Source: Cristatella mucedo (taxonomy: Eukaryota; Bryozoa; Phylactolaemata; Cristatellidae). Taken from it: DNA of 64,000 nucleotides. Of the stretch, positions 32,488 to 42,879 are shown in pieces. A model generated the notes under the pieces. It did no database searches and was not told the origin of the DNA. It saw nothing but the letters and a program-made list of their open reading frames with translations. The stretch covers positions 2,361,001 through 2,425,000 of the forward strand of contig WPIO01000022.1 in assembly GCA_009760855.2 (NCBI GenBank). The letters are read 5' to 3'. The number at the start of each line of letters is the position of its first letter. Positions within the stretch are counted from its first letter, which is position 1. Position numbers and translations under genes: made by a program.

Positions 32488-33000
32488 TCAAAGTTCAACA
32501 CTGATAACGACATTAAAATGATCATGCTTCTTTTCAAGATAAAGTGCACGTTCTGTTGTTGAATGCAGATTGAAGCTTGCGGGATAAGTAAAAAACTCGA
32601 TGGAGTCACCGACTTTTGTGTGTATGACGATGTCACAACACATTCTCGGTATCGGCTGCTCAGACTCTATCGCAAGAGATGCCGAAGGTACAGATTTATT
32701 CACTACCTACTTGGTTCCAGTAGTTGCTTAGTTTTTTTTCAAGACACTGCTCGTATGGTGAATGAACTTATATCTCTGAGAAGGGAATGGCTGTTTTCTT
32801 ATCCTATCAAGGCACAGCTGATGGCCCTGAAATAGCAATTCCCATCACATTTGGTTTTAAATAGAAGCCGTGGTTTTCCAAGGTCGCATGTTCTTCCAAA
32901 GTATACTGCTTTGAAAAAAGTTGGGCCGAGAGTTGCGCTAAGATTCTTCTTCTTGAACATGGTAATGGGTTGAAAGTCTTGGTTTTTGCCTGCGTTTTGC
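32488..33000 (-). pseudogene. OTU-like cysteine protease relic
   Basis: On the minus strand, GRTCDLGKPRL is followed by KCDGNCYFRAISCALIG, the signature of the OTU protease fold (Asp-Gly-x-Cys with the nucleophilic Cys, then FRA(I/L)S). After a stop and a frameshift at an A8 run, the frame resumes with CCDIVIHTKVGDSIEFFTYP and ends with HDHFNVVISVE, which carries the expected catalytic His (DHFNVV). Both catalytic positions are preserved, but the reading frame is broken at least twice. OTU domains of this type are often carried by invertebrate transposons and transposon-derived multidomain proteins. No host transposon is visible here beyond the neighbouring Tc1 relic on the opposite strand. 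It could instead be a retrocopy of a cellular OTU gene. Confidence 0.72.
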
Positions 33001-33620
33001 TGAGATTCGAATGATATTATTGTCTGGATTTTAAAGTGGTTTTTCCAGTGTCTTGCTTTCGGCATTCATTGAGTAAATGGAATAAATGCCGGATAACTCA
33101 GTCTTTTCACCCAGTTTCTCTGGAGGTAGATCGTTGAGGAATGCAGGGTATTTTTTGTGTTGCAGTGTAGAATCTCACAAGCTGGCAATACAGCTGGCCT
33201 TCAATGGGTGGAAACTAAATTTGAATTAATTAAAAAAAATAATTTAATGTACAAGTGGGTGCACAATACAACAATGCGAAACAATATTCTCCGTACAGTG
33301 ATTGTGCAGAGTCAAATAGACAGTTCGCAGCTCACTTACGGATGGACTTGCGCTGCAACAGAAGACGCTGACAGTAAGGCAAAACTGTTTATGCGGCCAT
33401 AAAAATGAGTGGGCAAGAATTAGAAGCGAAGGAGAGTAGAAACAGTGCCATTAGTAGCATCGGTATAGGCTAGAGTGCTTGCAAAAAATGTGGAGTGCAT
33501 CACGGATCGACCTTTGCAAGGATCGACAACCAGAATTCTTTAATTTAAAAAGATGTACAACCAAGGTATGAGAGTCAGATGCCATTAAAGCACCAATGGA
33601 TGTAGAGAAACTGAATAACT
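33001..33620. other. AT-rich, no gene seen
   Basis: Short ORFs without recognisable features. Confidence 0.45.
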
Positions 33621-33624
33621 CAGC

Positions 33625-33790
33625 TATTCTAGCTGATTTTACAACTCGCTTTTGTATAGTGGCCAAAGAACCTTAAAGACTATCACAACCGCTTGCAGCG
33701 GCAGTAAGGGATCGCCCACCGCAGGATTCGAACCCACGACTTTGGAACCGAGGTCGTCAAGAGCAACCGCCATACCTAGTGAGATTGATA
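33625..33790 (-). mobile_element. SINE-1 copy, minus strand
   Basis: On the minus strand the head holds CTAGGTATGGCGGTTGCTCT, then GTGGGTTCGAATCCTGCGG (excellent box B). The GGTGGGCGATCCCTTACTGC body and a 3' end with AAGCGAGTTGTAAAATCAGC follow. Confidence 0.87.
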
Positions 33791-33839
33791 GAGGGTGCAA
33801 AGCAGTTTTTGGCGTTGAGATTACAAGTAAAGTTTAAGC

Positions 33840-33985
33840 AGAATTTTGCAGCTGGCATTTTTATAGCGCTTCCAAAGTCGCTATGACTTTCAGAGTGGTT
33901 TGAGAAAGGAGAAAAAAATTTGTCGACAGTAGGATGTGAACCTGGAACCCTGCCCGTTAAAAGCCAGCACGTTAACCAGCTTTAC
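33840..33985 (-). mobile_element. tRNA-like SINE unit with LINE-type tail, minus strand
   Basis: On the minus strand it has GCTGGTTAACGTGCTGGCTT, a box B-like CCAGGTTCACATCCTACTG, and a tail ending in TTTGGAAGCGCTATAAAAAT. The unit resembles SINE-2 in plan (tRNA head plus AGCGCTATA tail) but is diverged. Confidence 0.5.
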
Positions 33986-34179
33986 GAAATGAAAAGTAAA
34001 TACTTAATTTTTTTCCGAATACGCTGCTCAATGGGCAACGAATAGTGTTGCTATGGATAGGCAGAGACGTGACACGATAGCCTAATTTTGCAAATAAGGC
34101 GAGTGGCCATGAATAGGGCACATGGAAGAGTACGCAACGAGCATTTTCGAAGCCCTGCAATGATAGCATTACAATACTT

Positions 34180-34990
34180 TAGGCAGCTGATCCCCAATGA
34201 GGTTCACAAACGACGCGCAACATCCCTTCCCTAGGGCGCCGACCATTGATAGCAGCTAGTGAATGGATTTGGTATGCAGCCGCGGAGTCGGACTTATGAA
34301 TAGACGTCTTAAAAGACCGTGAGGTGTCGAAGTCCTAGATGTCTAGCACAAGGTGACTGCTTCACGTTATTATCGCCCACTAACAGCTCAAAATCGTTGA
34401 TCTCAGCTAAAAATTTACGAATTCCAATAAGAACGAGCTTTATTTTATCATCATTAGATCGAAGAAAACTGCAGCCATCCAGCTCCGAATATCACAAAGG
34501 CCGTGATTGAGCTTAACTACACCAGACTGAGTGTCAGAAATATCAAATAATGAGCAGCAGTTAGGTATCGTCTGCATGAGAAAAACAATTAAGATTAGGC
34601 TGTTGGATAACCTGTTCAGGAGGTGTGTACGTGCAGAAAAGAATGGGCCCCAGAACCGATCCCCGAGGGACGCCGCAGGTCACGAGACGAGATGACGAAA
34701 TATACTCTCCGTTAGAAACAGCTTGGGAACGACCCAGTCAGATGAGACCTGCACTACGACAAAGCAGTTCCTGCTGTACCGATAGCTGTCTGGAGGCGAG
34801 ATAAAAAGAACTGATGGTCCACAGTACTGAAGGTCGCAGATAGAGCCAATAGGACAAGACCAGTCACTTTACCACTGCCATTTGAGAAAAAAATGTCATC
34901 GGCTATCCGGACAACAGGGATCCGATTAGTCTGGCAGCGCCGCAAGCAGCGACTGAAATCTTGAAAGCAAGTTGTGCCTTTCTAGGTGAT
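34180..34990 (-). mobile_element. LINE reverse-transcriptase core, degenerate, minus strand
   Basis: On the minus strand the blocks of a CR1/L2 reverse transcriptase can be followed: ADDIFFSNGSGKVTGLVLLA, then FSTVDHQFFLSRL, then TCGVPRGSVLGPILF, then HADDT in place of the catalytic (Y/F)ADD box, then ARHLGL. Several stops and frameshifts are present. The ATT-rich stretch at 34988-35075 lies at its upstream side. Confidence 0.85.
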
Positions 34991-35076
34991 ATTATTATTA
35001 TTATCTTATTATTATATTATATCATATATTATTATATTATATGGTATTATTATTTCTAGGTGATATTATTATTATT
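34986..35076. repeat. (ATT)n-rich imperfect repeat
   Basis: Two copies of TTTCTAGGTGATATTATTAT about 75 bp apart, each followed by ATT triplets; ATATTATATT variants lie between them. This looks like slippage-driven duplication. Confidence 0.8.
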
Positions 35077-36110
35077 ATTAGTAGTTAATTGCCTAGCTAC
35101 AACTTTTCTCATGGATTTTTGATTGAAAGAGAAGCGAAGATATTGATCGGTAGTTAGAGAACAACTCAGGGTCTGAGCCAGGTTGTTTTTTAAACGACTG
35201 TGGCTTTGAAAGCGGAATGAACTTGTGTTCCTTACGCCCTTTCAAAGGAGAAACTTATGGAATGGGCTACGGAAGGAGAGACTCAGTCAACGACATTAAA
35301 AAGAAGGGGCACAGGGAGCGAATCAGCCGGTGACGAAGTACGTTCATTGGTCTTTACCACATTAAGGTGACATGTAAAGATTTTCTCTTGCGCAATTCTT
35401 AAATTGTACGCAAATTGTTTTCGTAGACTTGCAGGTAAGTTAACCCCCGGTGAAAGGAAGAGGCATAGTATGCAATTCAATAAAAATGCACACGCCCGAC
35501 TTCTTGAACTTTATTTGCTTCAGTGTCTTTTGTAAGAAAGATCGAACCCTTTCACCCGGCTCTCTCCTGTCCTGACTGTCTCTCGCAACGGTCTTCAACC
35601 AACTGCTCAGCAATTTCAGTCAGCGCTCCATCTTCGCAGACCCGCCCATAAGCCCATAGTAATCTCAGCGTTTCTTCATCGTGTCGTCTCTTCTGGCGAC
35701 GCTGGTTTCACGATGGGCAAAGCCATATTTCATTAGCACGGTCATTTCTTCGGTTCCAGGATCACGATGAGTCAAACGTTCAGGCACGCACGTGCAGTCT
35801 GCAGGCCAAACAATAGGAGTCGCCGGCTGAAACGTCAGCTCAGCGCCTGCAACAGCTGAGAAGCAGACCGTGACGACAGGCTCGACTGTTTCTGAAAACT
35901 GCGTTATCTATACGCTTTTTAGATACCGGCGCAAGTTCTTGTCCAGATATCAGCGGAAATGTGTTGCGAATGTTCTCTGTTAGGATAATTGCCACTTAAC
36001 AATCAAATAAATAAATAAATAAACAGCTAAAAAATTTCGCGCTCTGCATCATATTTTTGCCTGGAAAGGTAAAGTTTGGCCCAGCCGATTACACGTTCCG
36101 GATATAAACA
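35077..36110. other. no gene seen
   Basis: AT-balanced unique sequence. A short (AAAT)n lies at 36005-36022. Confidence 0.45.
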
Positions 36111-36114
36111 AGTC

Positions 36115-36334
36115 TGTTGGGTCCACTGTACCGTGTGAGCGCATAATCCGTCGGTGGAAGGTTAAGGGGAACATTGGACCAATAGTAAACTTTAATATTC
36201 TCCGGGGCTAGGATCGGTCATGACGGTCATTAAATCCCGCGTGGCTTTCTTCAATTGTTGATATACTACGGCTGCCGTATATTCGATTCAGTCATCGGGT
36301 GTGCGACCGCTCACGCAAATACTAATGCATAACA
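36115..36334 (+). repeat. 5' LTR
   Basis: 220 bp with TG...CA ends (TGTT...AACA). Homologous to the segment starting at 37562. Confidence 0.82.
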
Positions 36335-36335
36335 A

Positions 36336-36359
36336 TGGCGACGAGGATGGGATTCGGAC
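36336..36359 (+). promoter_or_regulatory. retroelement primer binding site, tRNA-Ser(GCU)
   Basis: TGGCGACGAGGATGGGATTC, then GGAC: complementary to the 3' end of metazoan tRNA-Ser(GCU) plus its CCA, with one mismatch over 24 bases. It lies one base after the LTR end, as expected. Confidence 0.85.
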
Positions 36360-36785
36360 AACACTCTGCGCGGATTACGGCAGGATCTGATAAGAGAGCT
36401 CCTCCAGCAACAGGGGATCAGAAAGACGTGCACAGACTACGTTAAAATTGCTGAGAGGATGAGTGTCAGCAGAAAAATGATTCAGAGGAGAGCCGACTAT
36501 GAGTTATTCTAATAAGCATCCTTTTGACTGAGGGGTATTCCGTGCCCAAGATGGAGGTAGCTCCGTGAACAACGGCGGATCTCCCGAAGCAGGACATTGT
36601 TGCACTTGTCAGGATTCTTCCTCCTCCTTCTGCCTCTGTGCCTGATGTTTGCCGCATATTTATTTTAACATCTGTAATAGCTTCGATACCAACTCTAGTA
36701 ACGAGACGAAATTTTTGCTGTCCAACTTGTCGGGGCCGCAAGTGCCTGTCTTGACGATTCCAGAGCGGCAGTTGGTGGTGGTGAA

Positions 36786-37214
36786 GTGGAGGAGCAGCCT
36801 GTGATGGCCTTCAAAGTATTGGCTTATGAGTCGGCTATTTTCAAGGCGGCAGAGGATGGTGTCCGTGAGGTGCGAGCACTCCGCGAAACGGCGCGAATCC
36901 ACGAGATGGCGGCCCGGAAGGCGCCGACCGGCGAAATCGCTCCCCGCCAGACGACAGTGGAGGTCCGCGATAAGGCACCTGCGTTGGAAGTCGTCGAGAC
37001 GGCGCCGGTGACAGGCAGCGAGACGGCTGCGACGGTAAGCGCTTCGATGACGGCAAGCTCTGCGACGCCGGCCAGGGCTGAGACGCCGGCGGGCGCTGCT
37101 CTGCGACCGTGGTCAGCGCTGGGACTGCGGTCAGTGCTGCTATGCCGGTCAGCCCTGCGACGCCGGTTAGTGCTGCCAAAACTGCTATTGCGGCAATTAC
37201 GGCCGGTGACGTAA
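36786..37214 (+). CDS. unrecognised ORF inside the LTR element
   Basis: 142 codons, Ala/Arg/Glu-rich, starting MEEQPVMAFKVLAYESAI, with a helical segment and then an Ala/Thr/Val-rich low-complexity part. By position it could be a remnant of a gag-like region, but no zinc knuckle or capsid motif is visible. It could be captured or chance sequence. Confidence 0.25.
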   Translation: MEEQPVMAFKVLAYESAIFKAAEDGVREVRALRETARIHEMAARKAPTGEIAPRQTTVEVRDKAPALEVVETAPVTGSETAATVSASMTASSATPARAETPAGAALRPWSALGLRSVLLCRSALRRRLVLPKLLLRQLRPVT

Positions 37215-37549
37215 AAGCAGTCGTCAATGCAACGGAGACATTCGACACTCGGATGCGACGGAAGGATAAGGCAGGTGTCTAATCCCTGGTAACAAGAAAA
37301 GAGAACTGGCTGTGCCCCAGCGATGGCGTAAAGCTAAGCGGCCTGCATAGCCGGCTGGTCGCCAAAGGCAGTGCTTTGGTGTGCTTCCTCTGAGCGGCGG
37401 ACAGGTAACCTCCATGCCAGCGAGGAGATTATTTTTACCTGCCGATTGACAATGTATGCTTTCTTTTGCTTTTGGCTTGCTTGATTGCCACTTCGAGCTT
37501 TATTGTGCTTCTCACAAGCCGAAAGATGCGCAGGTGGCAGGCTTCTCAT

Positions 37550-37561
37550 GGGAAGAAAGGG
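37550..37561 (+). promoter_or_regulatory. polypurine tract
   Basis: GGGAAGAAAGGG directly abuts the TG of the 3' LTR. This is the standard plus-strand priming site arrangement. Confidence 0.8.
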
Positions 37562-37735
37562 TGCTGGGTCCGCTGAACCATGCGAACGTACTAAGTCGAA
37601 GAAGGAGGACAGAGGAGCCAATAGTAAACGTAGAGATTTTCCGGGTCATGAGGGTCGTTAGCTCCCGAGTGGCTTCGTGCAATTGTTAACATACTGTCTG
37701 CCGTATTGTCGATTCATTCTTCGGGTGAGTGATCG
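37562..37735 (+). repeat. 3' LTR, first part
   Basis: Aligns with 36115-36295 of the 5' LTR in order. The remaining LTR-like pieces GGTGCGCAACCGCTCACAAG (38014) and CATACATAACAAC (38138) lie beyond intervening sequence. Confidence 0.75.
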
Positions 37736-38049
37736 TTTTACTGCCGCGCTGTGACTGTATGGGCAGATGACTTTACGGCTGCAGGTTTATGGGCCATGCC
37801 GATTTATCGAGAAATGACATAATAAGGGTGATTCACCGCCTGGACGAGCAGCGGGCTGCGGGAAACAGGACGCTGAGGGGAAAGCGGCGTGACGCTGTGG
37901 TGTAACGCTGCGAGCGTTGACGGAATACACCAGCGTGGAAGCCGCCCTCGATGTCTGCCTTTTGTCTTTTGTGTACCGGCGCATGCTTGGAAAAATCACA
38001 GCGTCAGCTTACAGGGTGCGCAACCGCTCACAAGTACTCCGCGCTTACT

Positions 38050-38133
38050 TGGCAGCAATTGTAAAGCGCCTAGAAAGAGATTGAGCCCTGAGGACGCTTT
38101 ATTGAATATATTATTATTATCATCATTATTATT
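38050..38133 (+). mobile_element. LINE-A terminal tail, plus strand
   Basis: GCAATTGTAAAGCGCCTAGA, AAGAGATTGAG, GACGCTTTATTGA and (ATT)n. Inserted in or beside the disrupted 3' LTR. Confidence 0.88.
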
Positions 38134-38159
38134 ACTCATACATAACAACGGCATGGGCC

Positions 38160-38225
38160 GTTTTTACCCCGGGGTATAAAGTGGCCTAGGCTGTTCTTAC
38201 CCCGGGTAAACTCGGGGCGAGGTAT
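38160..38225. repeat. short dispersed repeat with ACCCCGGGGT palindrome
   Basis: Contains ACCCCGGGGT, the 17-bp GGGGTATAAAGTGGCCT shared inverted with 31220-31236, and CTTACCCCGGGTAA. Confidence 0.65.
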
Positions 38226-38629
38226 ACTCTGGCCTGCTACACCACCGCTCTCATATACCGCTGATTGCGAGTTGCTGAAGGCAGCGAAAATTACTTTCAG
38301 CTGGGGAAACATTGCCAACATTAGGGCCAGCCTTAGACAAGTGTGCACTAGCCAAATGAGTCCACGCATTTGCGACGTCACGCCCAGATTACCACTAAAA
38401 TTCCCTTCATTCCGGGCTTCTGGCTAGCGCCCGTAATCGTTGACTACTGGAGCATAACTCAACAGCTCGGCTGGTCTGTCGGGAACGGCACAGCTGCCAT
38501 ACCACAGCACTTCTGCCTGAGCTTTAGTGGCTTTGTGACAGGCATCGAATCGACTTAAAGATCCTTTCTCTCTGGCCTACAGGCCGCTTCACATGCTTCC
38601 ACCGCCCTATCTAGTAGACCGGCTCGCTC

Positions 38630-38681
38630 CTCTAGTCACGTGCTCTCGTACCCATCCTCTAGTCACGTGCTCTCGTACCCA
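38630..38681. repeat. 26-bp tandem duplication containing CACGTG
   Basis: Two adjacent copies of CTCTAGTCACGTGCTCTCGT followed by ACCCA, with a degenerate third (AGTCGCGCGCTC). Each full copy holds an E-box-type CACGTG. Confidence 0.85.
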
Positions 38682-38835
38682 CCCCCCAGTCGCGCGCTCC
38701 TCGCATGTCTCTCCTTAAACCATGCATTAGACTGAAATCTACAGTAGGATGGTCTTCAGTTCGAATGCACCGAATGTCTTGAACTTGCATCCGGCTTCTT
38801 TAAATCACCTGCATTGACTAGTCCGATTTCATTAA

Positions 38836-39150
38836 ATGACACTACTGCCCCAGCTCGTCGTGTGAGTCGGCTGCGACGATGCTCGACGCGGTGTGCGGGT
38901 TGGATGTGCTGTCAGTGGTTGACGTGACGTAGAGGAAATTGGGAAGTATTGTTAGTGACTGACGTGACAGGGGTCGCATGTCGCGGGAGGGAGTCCGTTG
39001 GGCGAGAGGGGCGAAGAGGCTTCGTTGTTCGTGCTCGCGTTCCTGCTCAGTGCATTGCGTAATGAACTAAACTCCAGGCGGCGCTGGTCGTCGTCTAGCG
39101 TTCGCGTGCTGCGCGCGACTGCAACGAACTGCGTAGTCGTCGTTTAAGTC
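38836..39150 (+). repeat. dispersed repeat, copy 2 (possible solo LTR)
   Basis: TGACACTACTGCCCCAGCTC start. Shares ordered blocks with 30566-30800 but contains additional internal sequence. Confidence 0.5.
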
Positions 39151-39435
39151 TCAGCTGAAGACGCAGCAGTTCCGCGAAGCTTTCTCTGCGCACCCACGTG
39201 AGCCTGTCTCTCTTTTCTGCGTCCTTTGCGAGCCTTTACTTTACCTGCGCTGGATTCAGCACGCGCTACTAACTAACACTCGATGTGCTACTAACACATG
39301 GCCCGCAGCCGCGCCCCCCGGAATGTCTTCGTGTGTGCTTTTTCGCACTGAGGTAAGCATGTTACTTGTCTGCTTTCACATGCTTGTCTACGCATGGTAT
39401 CTTGGATTTAACATTACCGTCTTGATTATTGCTTC

Positions 39436-39505
39436 ACTTGCAGCGATCAATAAAGCGCGTGGATAGAAAATTGTTCTCTCAGAGTGCTGTACAAAATGAA
39501 TGCGA
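39436..39505 (+). mobile_element. LINE/SINE-2-type tail fragment
   Basis: GCGATCAATAAAGCGCGTGG, TTGTTCTCTCAGAGTGCTGT and ACAAAATGAATG: the terminal hairpin without a head. Confidence 0.6.
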
Positions 39506-41330
39506 GTTCTTGTCGGTACATAAGAAGCCGGCAAGGAACAACTGGAGTAGATTATCACCTGAAGTAGATTAGATCAAAGGACGCCCGAGATAAAGGCAAG
39601 CAGCGCAGGCAGACGCTCGACCGAAACGATCTTATTGGCCAGGGACCTACGCTACACGACCTCACTGACCTCGCTAACCTTAATCGACATCGGCGTTTCT
39701 CTTCTGAAATAGGACAGTTGATATGGCGCCCAATGTCGGAGTGGGCAAAACCCCTCTCCCCCACCCCGAGACTAGCAAGGCACAGTGAAATGTGTACAGG
39801 CTAAATCGGTTGACAGAGACAGCACCTGAGATCACTGCGGCTCCTCGATTGCATGCATTTCGAACGGAATATGTCGAAATCTACGGTTTAGACAATATGA
39901 GCTGGATATCTGCGGTGGTGGTCAATTACTTGTACTTGAGCGTAGAACTAGTAAGTTGTGCGCCACCAGGCTGGTGCTATACAGATGCGGCCCTCTGTGG
40001 CTGACAAATAGATTGCTCTAGATTAAAAGGAAAAGTGGACTTGTCATATTAATTATTGGCGTTCTTAATCGCTGCCCAAACAATTTACTAGCGTCGGCGC
40101 ATCTGTGCAAGTAACAGTGCTGCACTCGTGACTCGTGCGGCGACTCGTTGGCCGTGCTTCGAGGCGACCGTTGTAATTGTAAAGCGTCTGGAGCGGAGGT
40201 CAGTAGCACCCGTGCGCTGTGCTTGTATTACAGTTGACCTTAAGGTTAAGCTTACCCTGCAAATTACGCTGATTTAAGTTGCAAACTTTCTCACAATATT
40301 GAAACACACTGTTGAAGATTGAATTCGGGTTGCAAACCGTATTCGTGCCTGCGCCGACGAAACGTTACGTTTGGAAGACGGTTAAAGACATTCGCTGCCT
40401 TATAGTCGATATCCAGCGATCAGCTACGGAGTTTAAAGGATACACACTAACTATAGTTACTAAGCTGATACCTGTCGCTAGGAGTTTTACCAGGAGGAGT
40501 TATTCTAATCGGCCATTGCTCAATCTACTCTTACAAAGTCTGGCTCAATTTCCATGTTCGGGCCGCTCATTACCGCTCTGTCTCGATTCTTCAATTTTGG
40601 AAAATAGTAAAATAAAATAGGTTGCTTCAAGATTATTTTTTAGCTGATTTGCGTTGAGTGTGAATAAAGAAAATAAATAAATAAGAAGAAAAAGAACTTA
40701 CCGTGTAGACATGTCTATCTAGATGGCCGAATTTCTAGTGAAACGACCAATCTATGCTGACTTGCTGGACATCTTAGCAGCTTTTAATCAAATTGATCGC
40801 CGAATCCTTTTTTTGAGCTCCCTAAATGTCAACTCGTTTATGTAAGGAAAGCGCTAGGCAGCACTGTGCTAAAATGTTTAGATACTATCGCAGTGGGCGA
40901 ATTCGGAGGTCAATTTTTTTTTTAATAGGACACTCAGATTTCGTGCAGATGCTACAGGGGATATGCTGGCCGAGCCCATTTGAGGGGTAGGTTTTCCAAA
41001 GTCTAAGTTACACTGGGCTTTTCAATAACTAGCAATTTTTGGTTTTATCGTCATTCACTTTGAGAAAGTTGCCGCCTTTTAATTTTATTGAACCGTATGC
41101 CTCACGGGTCCATTTTAGGTTCACTTGTTTTCAGTCATATACTTGCCCTCTTGCTGACGTAATCGCCAAGCGCAATCTGAGCTTTCACATGCATGCATAT
41201 GACAAACCACTGCATCTACAGCTTTGATCCTTCCCTACCTTCCAGCATTTCAAACTCACAGCTACCTCGTAGCGCGTACTGCAGACGTTAGCACTTAAAT
41301 GGCAATAACCTTCTCAAAGTGGATGGCTAT
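39506..41330. other. no supported gene
   Basis: Unique, AT-moderate. A 102-codon plus ORF at 40312-40620 has no recognisable motif. AGACATGTCT occurs again near 40706. Confidence 0.45.
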
Positions 41331-41339
41331 AGTTATCCA

Positions 41340-42235
41340 AATTATATATTAAGCAATATATATATATATGCATATAATAAAACCAAATTATTAATTATGG
41401 GAAAACCTAGTGTTACTTGGATATTGGAAAACCTGCCCCTCAAAATGGGCTTGGCCAGCATATCTCCTGTTGCATCTGCACGAAATCTGGGTGTCCTTTT
41501 CCAAAGTGATCTTTCAATAGACGATCATATCAGCTTCCTAGTCTAGTCTGACTACTGTCACCTACTTAGAATTTAAAACTCGAGTTTGCTTAGAGGAATG
41601 TTGGCTCGTGTATTCGGGACATCCCATCTGCAGCACATCTGTAGCTCAAAGCTTTAGTAGCTCTCACGCTACGTGCAATGACAGTCGATGCAAAATTCGG
41701 CAGCTCTCGGCTTTGCTCTCGCGAGCGTCGCAAGTGCCACATTTGACAACTTTTAACTAATTTGCAGTTGGTCTCCATCAACCAGCCTATCGAATTCAAG
41801 ATTCTGTCAATTACCGGTTCGTCGTCTCCCCATTCTATCGCTCTGACATACCTTCCTAAATTACTTCCTGATCGGACTTGCCTTCGCCCCATCTGCTCTT
41901 CTGACTCGAATCGTTCAGCTGCACCTCAAACGAACGTGAAATCCCTTGGAGATCATTACTTCAGTTATCATTCTCCTAAAGCATGCAACTCACTACCGAC
42001 TGACATCAGGCAAGCTCCTTATTTGACGGCTTTCAAAACATGCGATAACCCTAACTATCGACTCATCGTAGTCTTTGCTCCATCCGATTTAAATGTCCTT
42101 TGTGTGACCTTTGTGCTCTGAAACTGTGCAGGTTATAAGTAAACAATTGAGATGCTTCCCTTCCAGCATATTTAAAATGCCCAGACGAGATTTGGTTCTC
42201 TCAGAACGCTATACAAAAATTATTATTCTTATTAG
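41340..42235 (+). mobile_element. degenerate LINE (L2/CR1-type) 3' half, plus strand
   Basis: Blocks in order: NKTKLLIMGKPSV, ARNLGVLFQSDLSIDDHISF, INQPIEFKILSITGSSSPHS, VKSLGDHYFSYHSPKACNSL. Then a terminal hairpin-like tail (GATTTGGTTCTCTCAGAACG, CTATACAAA) and (ATT). Distinct from both LINE-A and LINE-B. Confidence 0.85.
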
Positions 42236-42446
42236 CTGTGCAATTACTGGGATTCTCTTCCGTAATGCCATTTAGGAAACTCTCCAACGAGGTCTTCGTT
42301 GAATTGTCAACAGCATTTGGTACTACAAATATCAGTCCAGAAGAGACAAAACACAGTTTCCGGTCTGAAGGATGAGGTTCTTGTATGTTTTTCATTTCCT
42401 ACATTCCCGAGAATGTTCAATACTGATCAGTTGCCATCTAGCAGGA

Positions 42447-42504
42447 CTGGGTGTAATTTAAATTATAGGACCCTCAAGGGTCCTACAATTTAAATTACAT
42501 CCAG
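42447..42504. repeat. 58-bp inverted repeat (near-perfect palindrome)
   Basis: Two 28-bp arms (42447-42474 and 42477-42504) separated by CA, with only two mismatches. The centre is GGACCCTCAAGGGTCC and each arm holds AATTTAAATT. Confidence 0.93.
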
Positions 42505-42879
42505 GTGACCATTATACGAAGGTTATCGTAGGTCGTACTAATCCATAGTAGCCAAGGCCAAGTCTAGCTCCTATAAGAACACGAAGGAATAACAGATGCA
42601 CAATAGGAAAATACCGATGTCCATCATCAACCATCTTCTTAAAAGGTCCTAAGTCATTACCTTACGTAACGATCCTTGCGGTAATCGGCTGATCGTTTTT
42701 ACATCTTAGTCAGCTAGATAGACAAAACCAGAGAATCTATTCTCAATGTGACATTCTCCCTGGAGTCTTCAACCTCCGTTTCTCGAACTTTCTCAGTGCC
42801 CAACTACAAATCTTCCCGGTCTCAGCTGCCAGACAGCGTGAATTGCTGACATGCGAACTTGGATAACAGCAGACTTTGT

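Larger units (their letters stand above)
36115..38150 (+). mobile_element. LTR retrotransposon, internally deleted, plus strand
   Basis: The architecture can be read directly. The 5' LTR is 36115-36334 (TGTTGGGTCC to GCATAACA). It is followed after one base by a tRNA-Ser(GCU) primer binding site (36336-36359). The 3' side has a polypurine tract GGGAAGAAAGGG (37550-37561) immediately followed by a second LTR beginning TGCTGGGTCC (37562). The LTRs are clearly related but diverged (shared CAATAGTAAAC, CAATTGTT, CTGCCGTAT, CGATTCA). The roughly 1.2-kb interior encodes no recognisable reverse transcriptase or integrase, so the copy is non-autonomous or deleted. The 3' LTR is disrupted: an unexplained segment (37735-38013) and a LINE-A tail (38050-38133) separate its last blocks. 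Confidence 0.82.

Noticed and set aside
40312..40620. 102-codon plus-strand ORF in moderately AT-rich DNA
   Set aside because: No family resemblance, no splice context and no start support beyond an ATG.
11554..40715. Two AGACATGTCT palindromes (near 11554 and 40706) fitting a p53-type half site
   Set aside because: A single 10-base half site is expected by chance at this rate. There is no paired half site next to either one.
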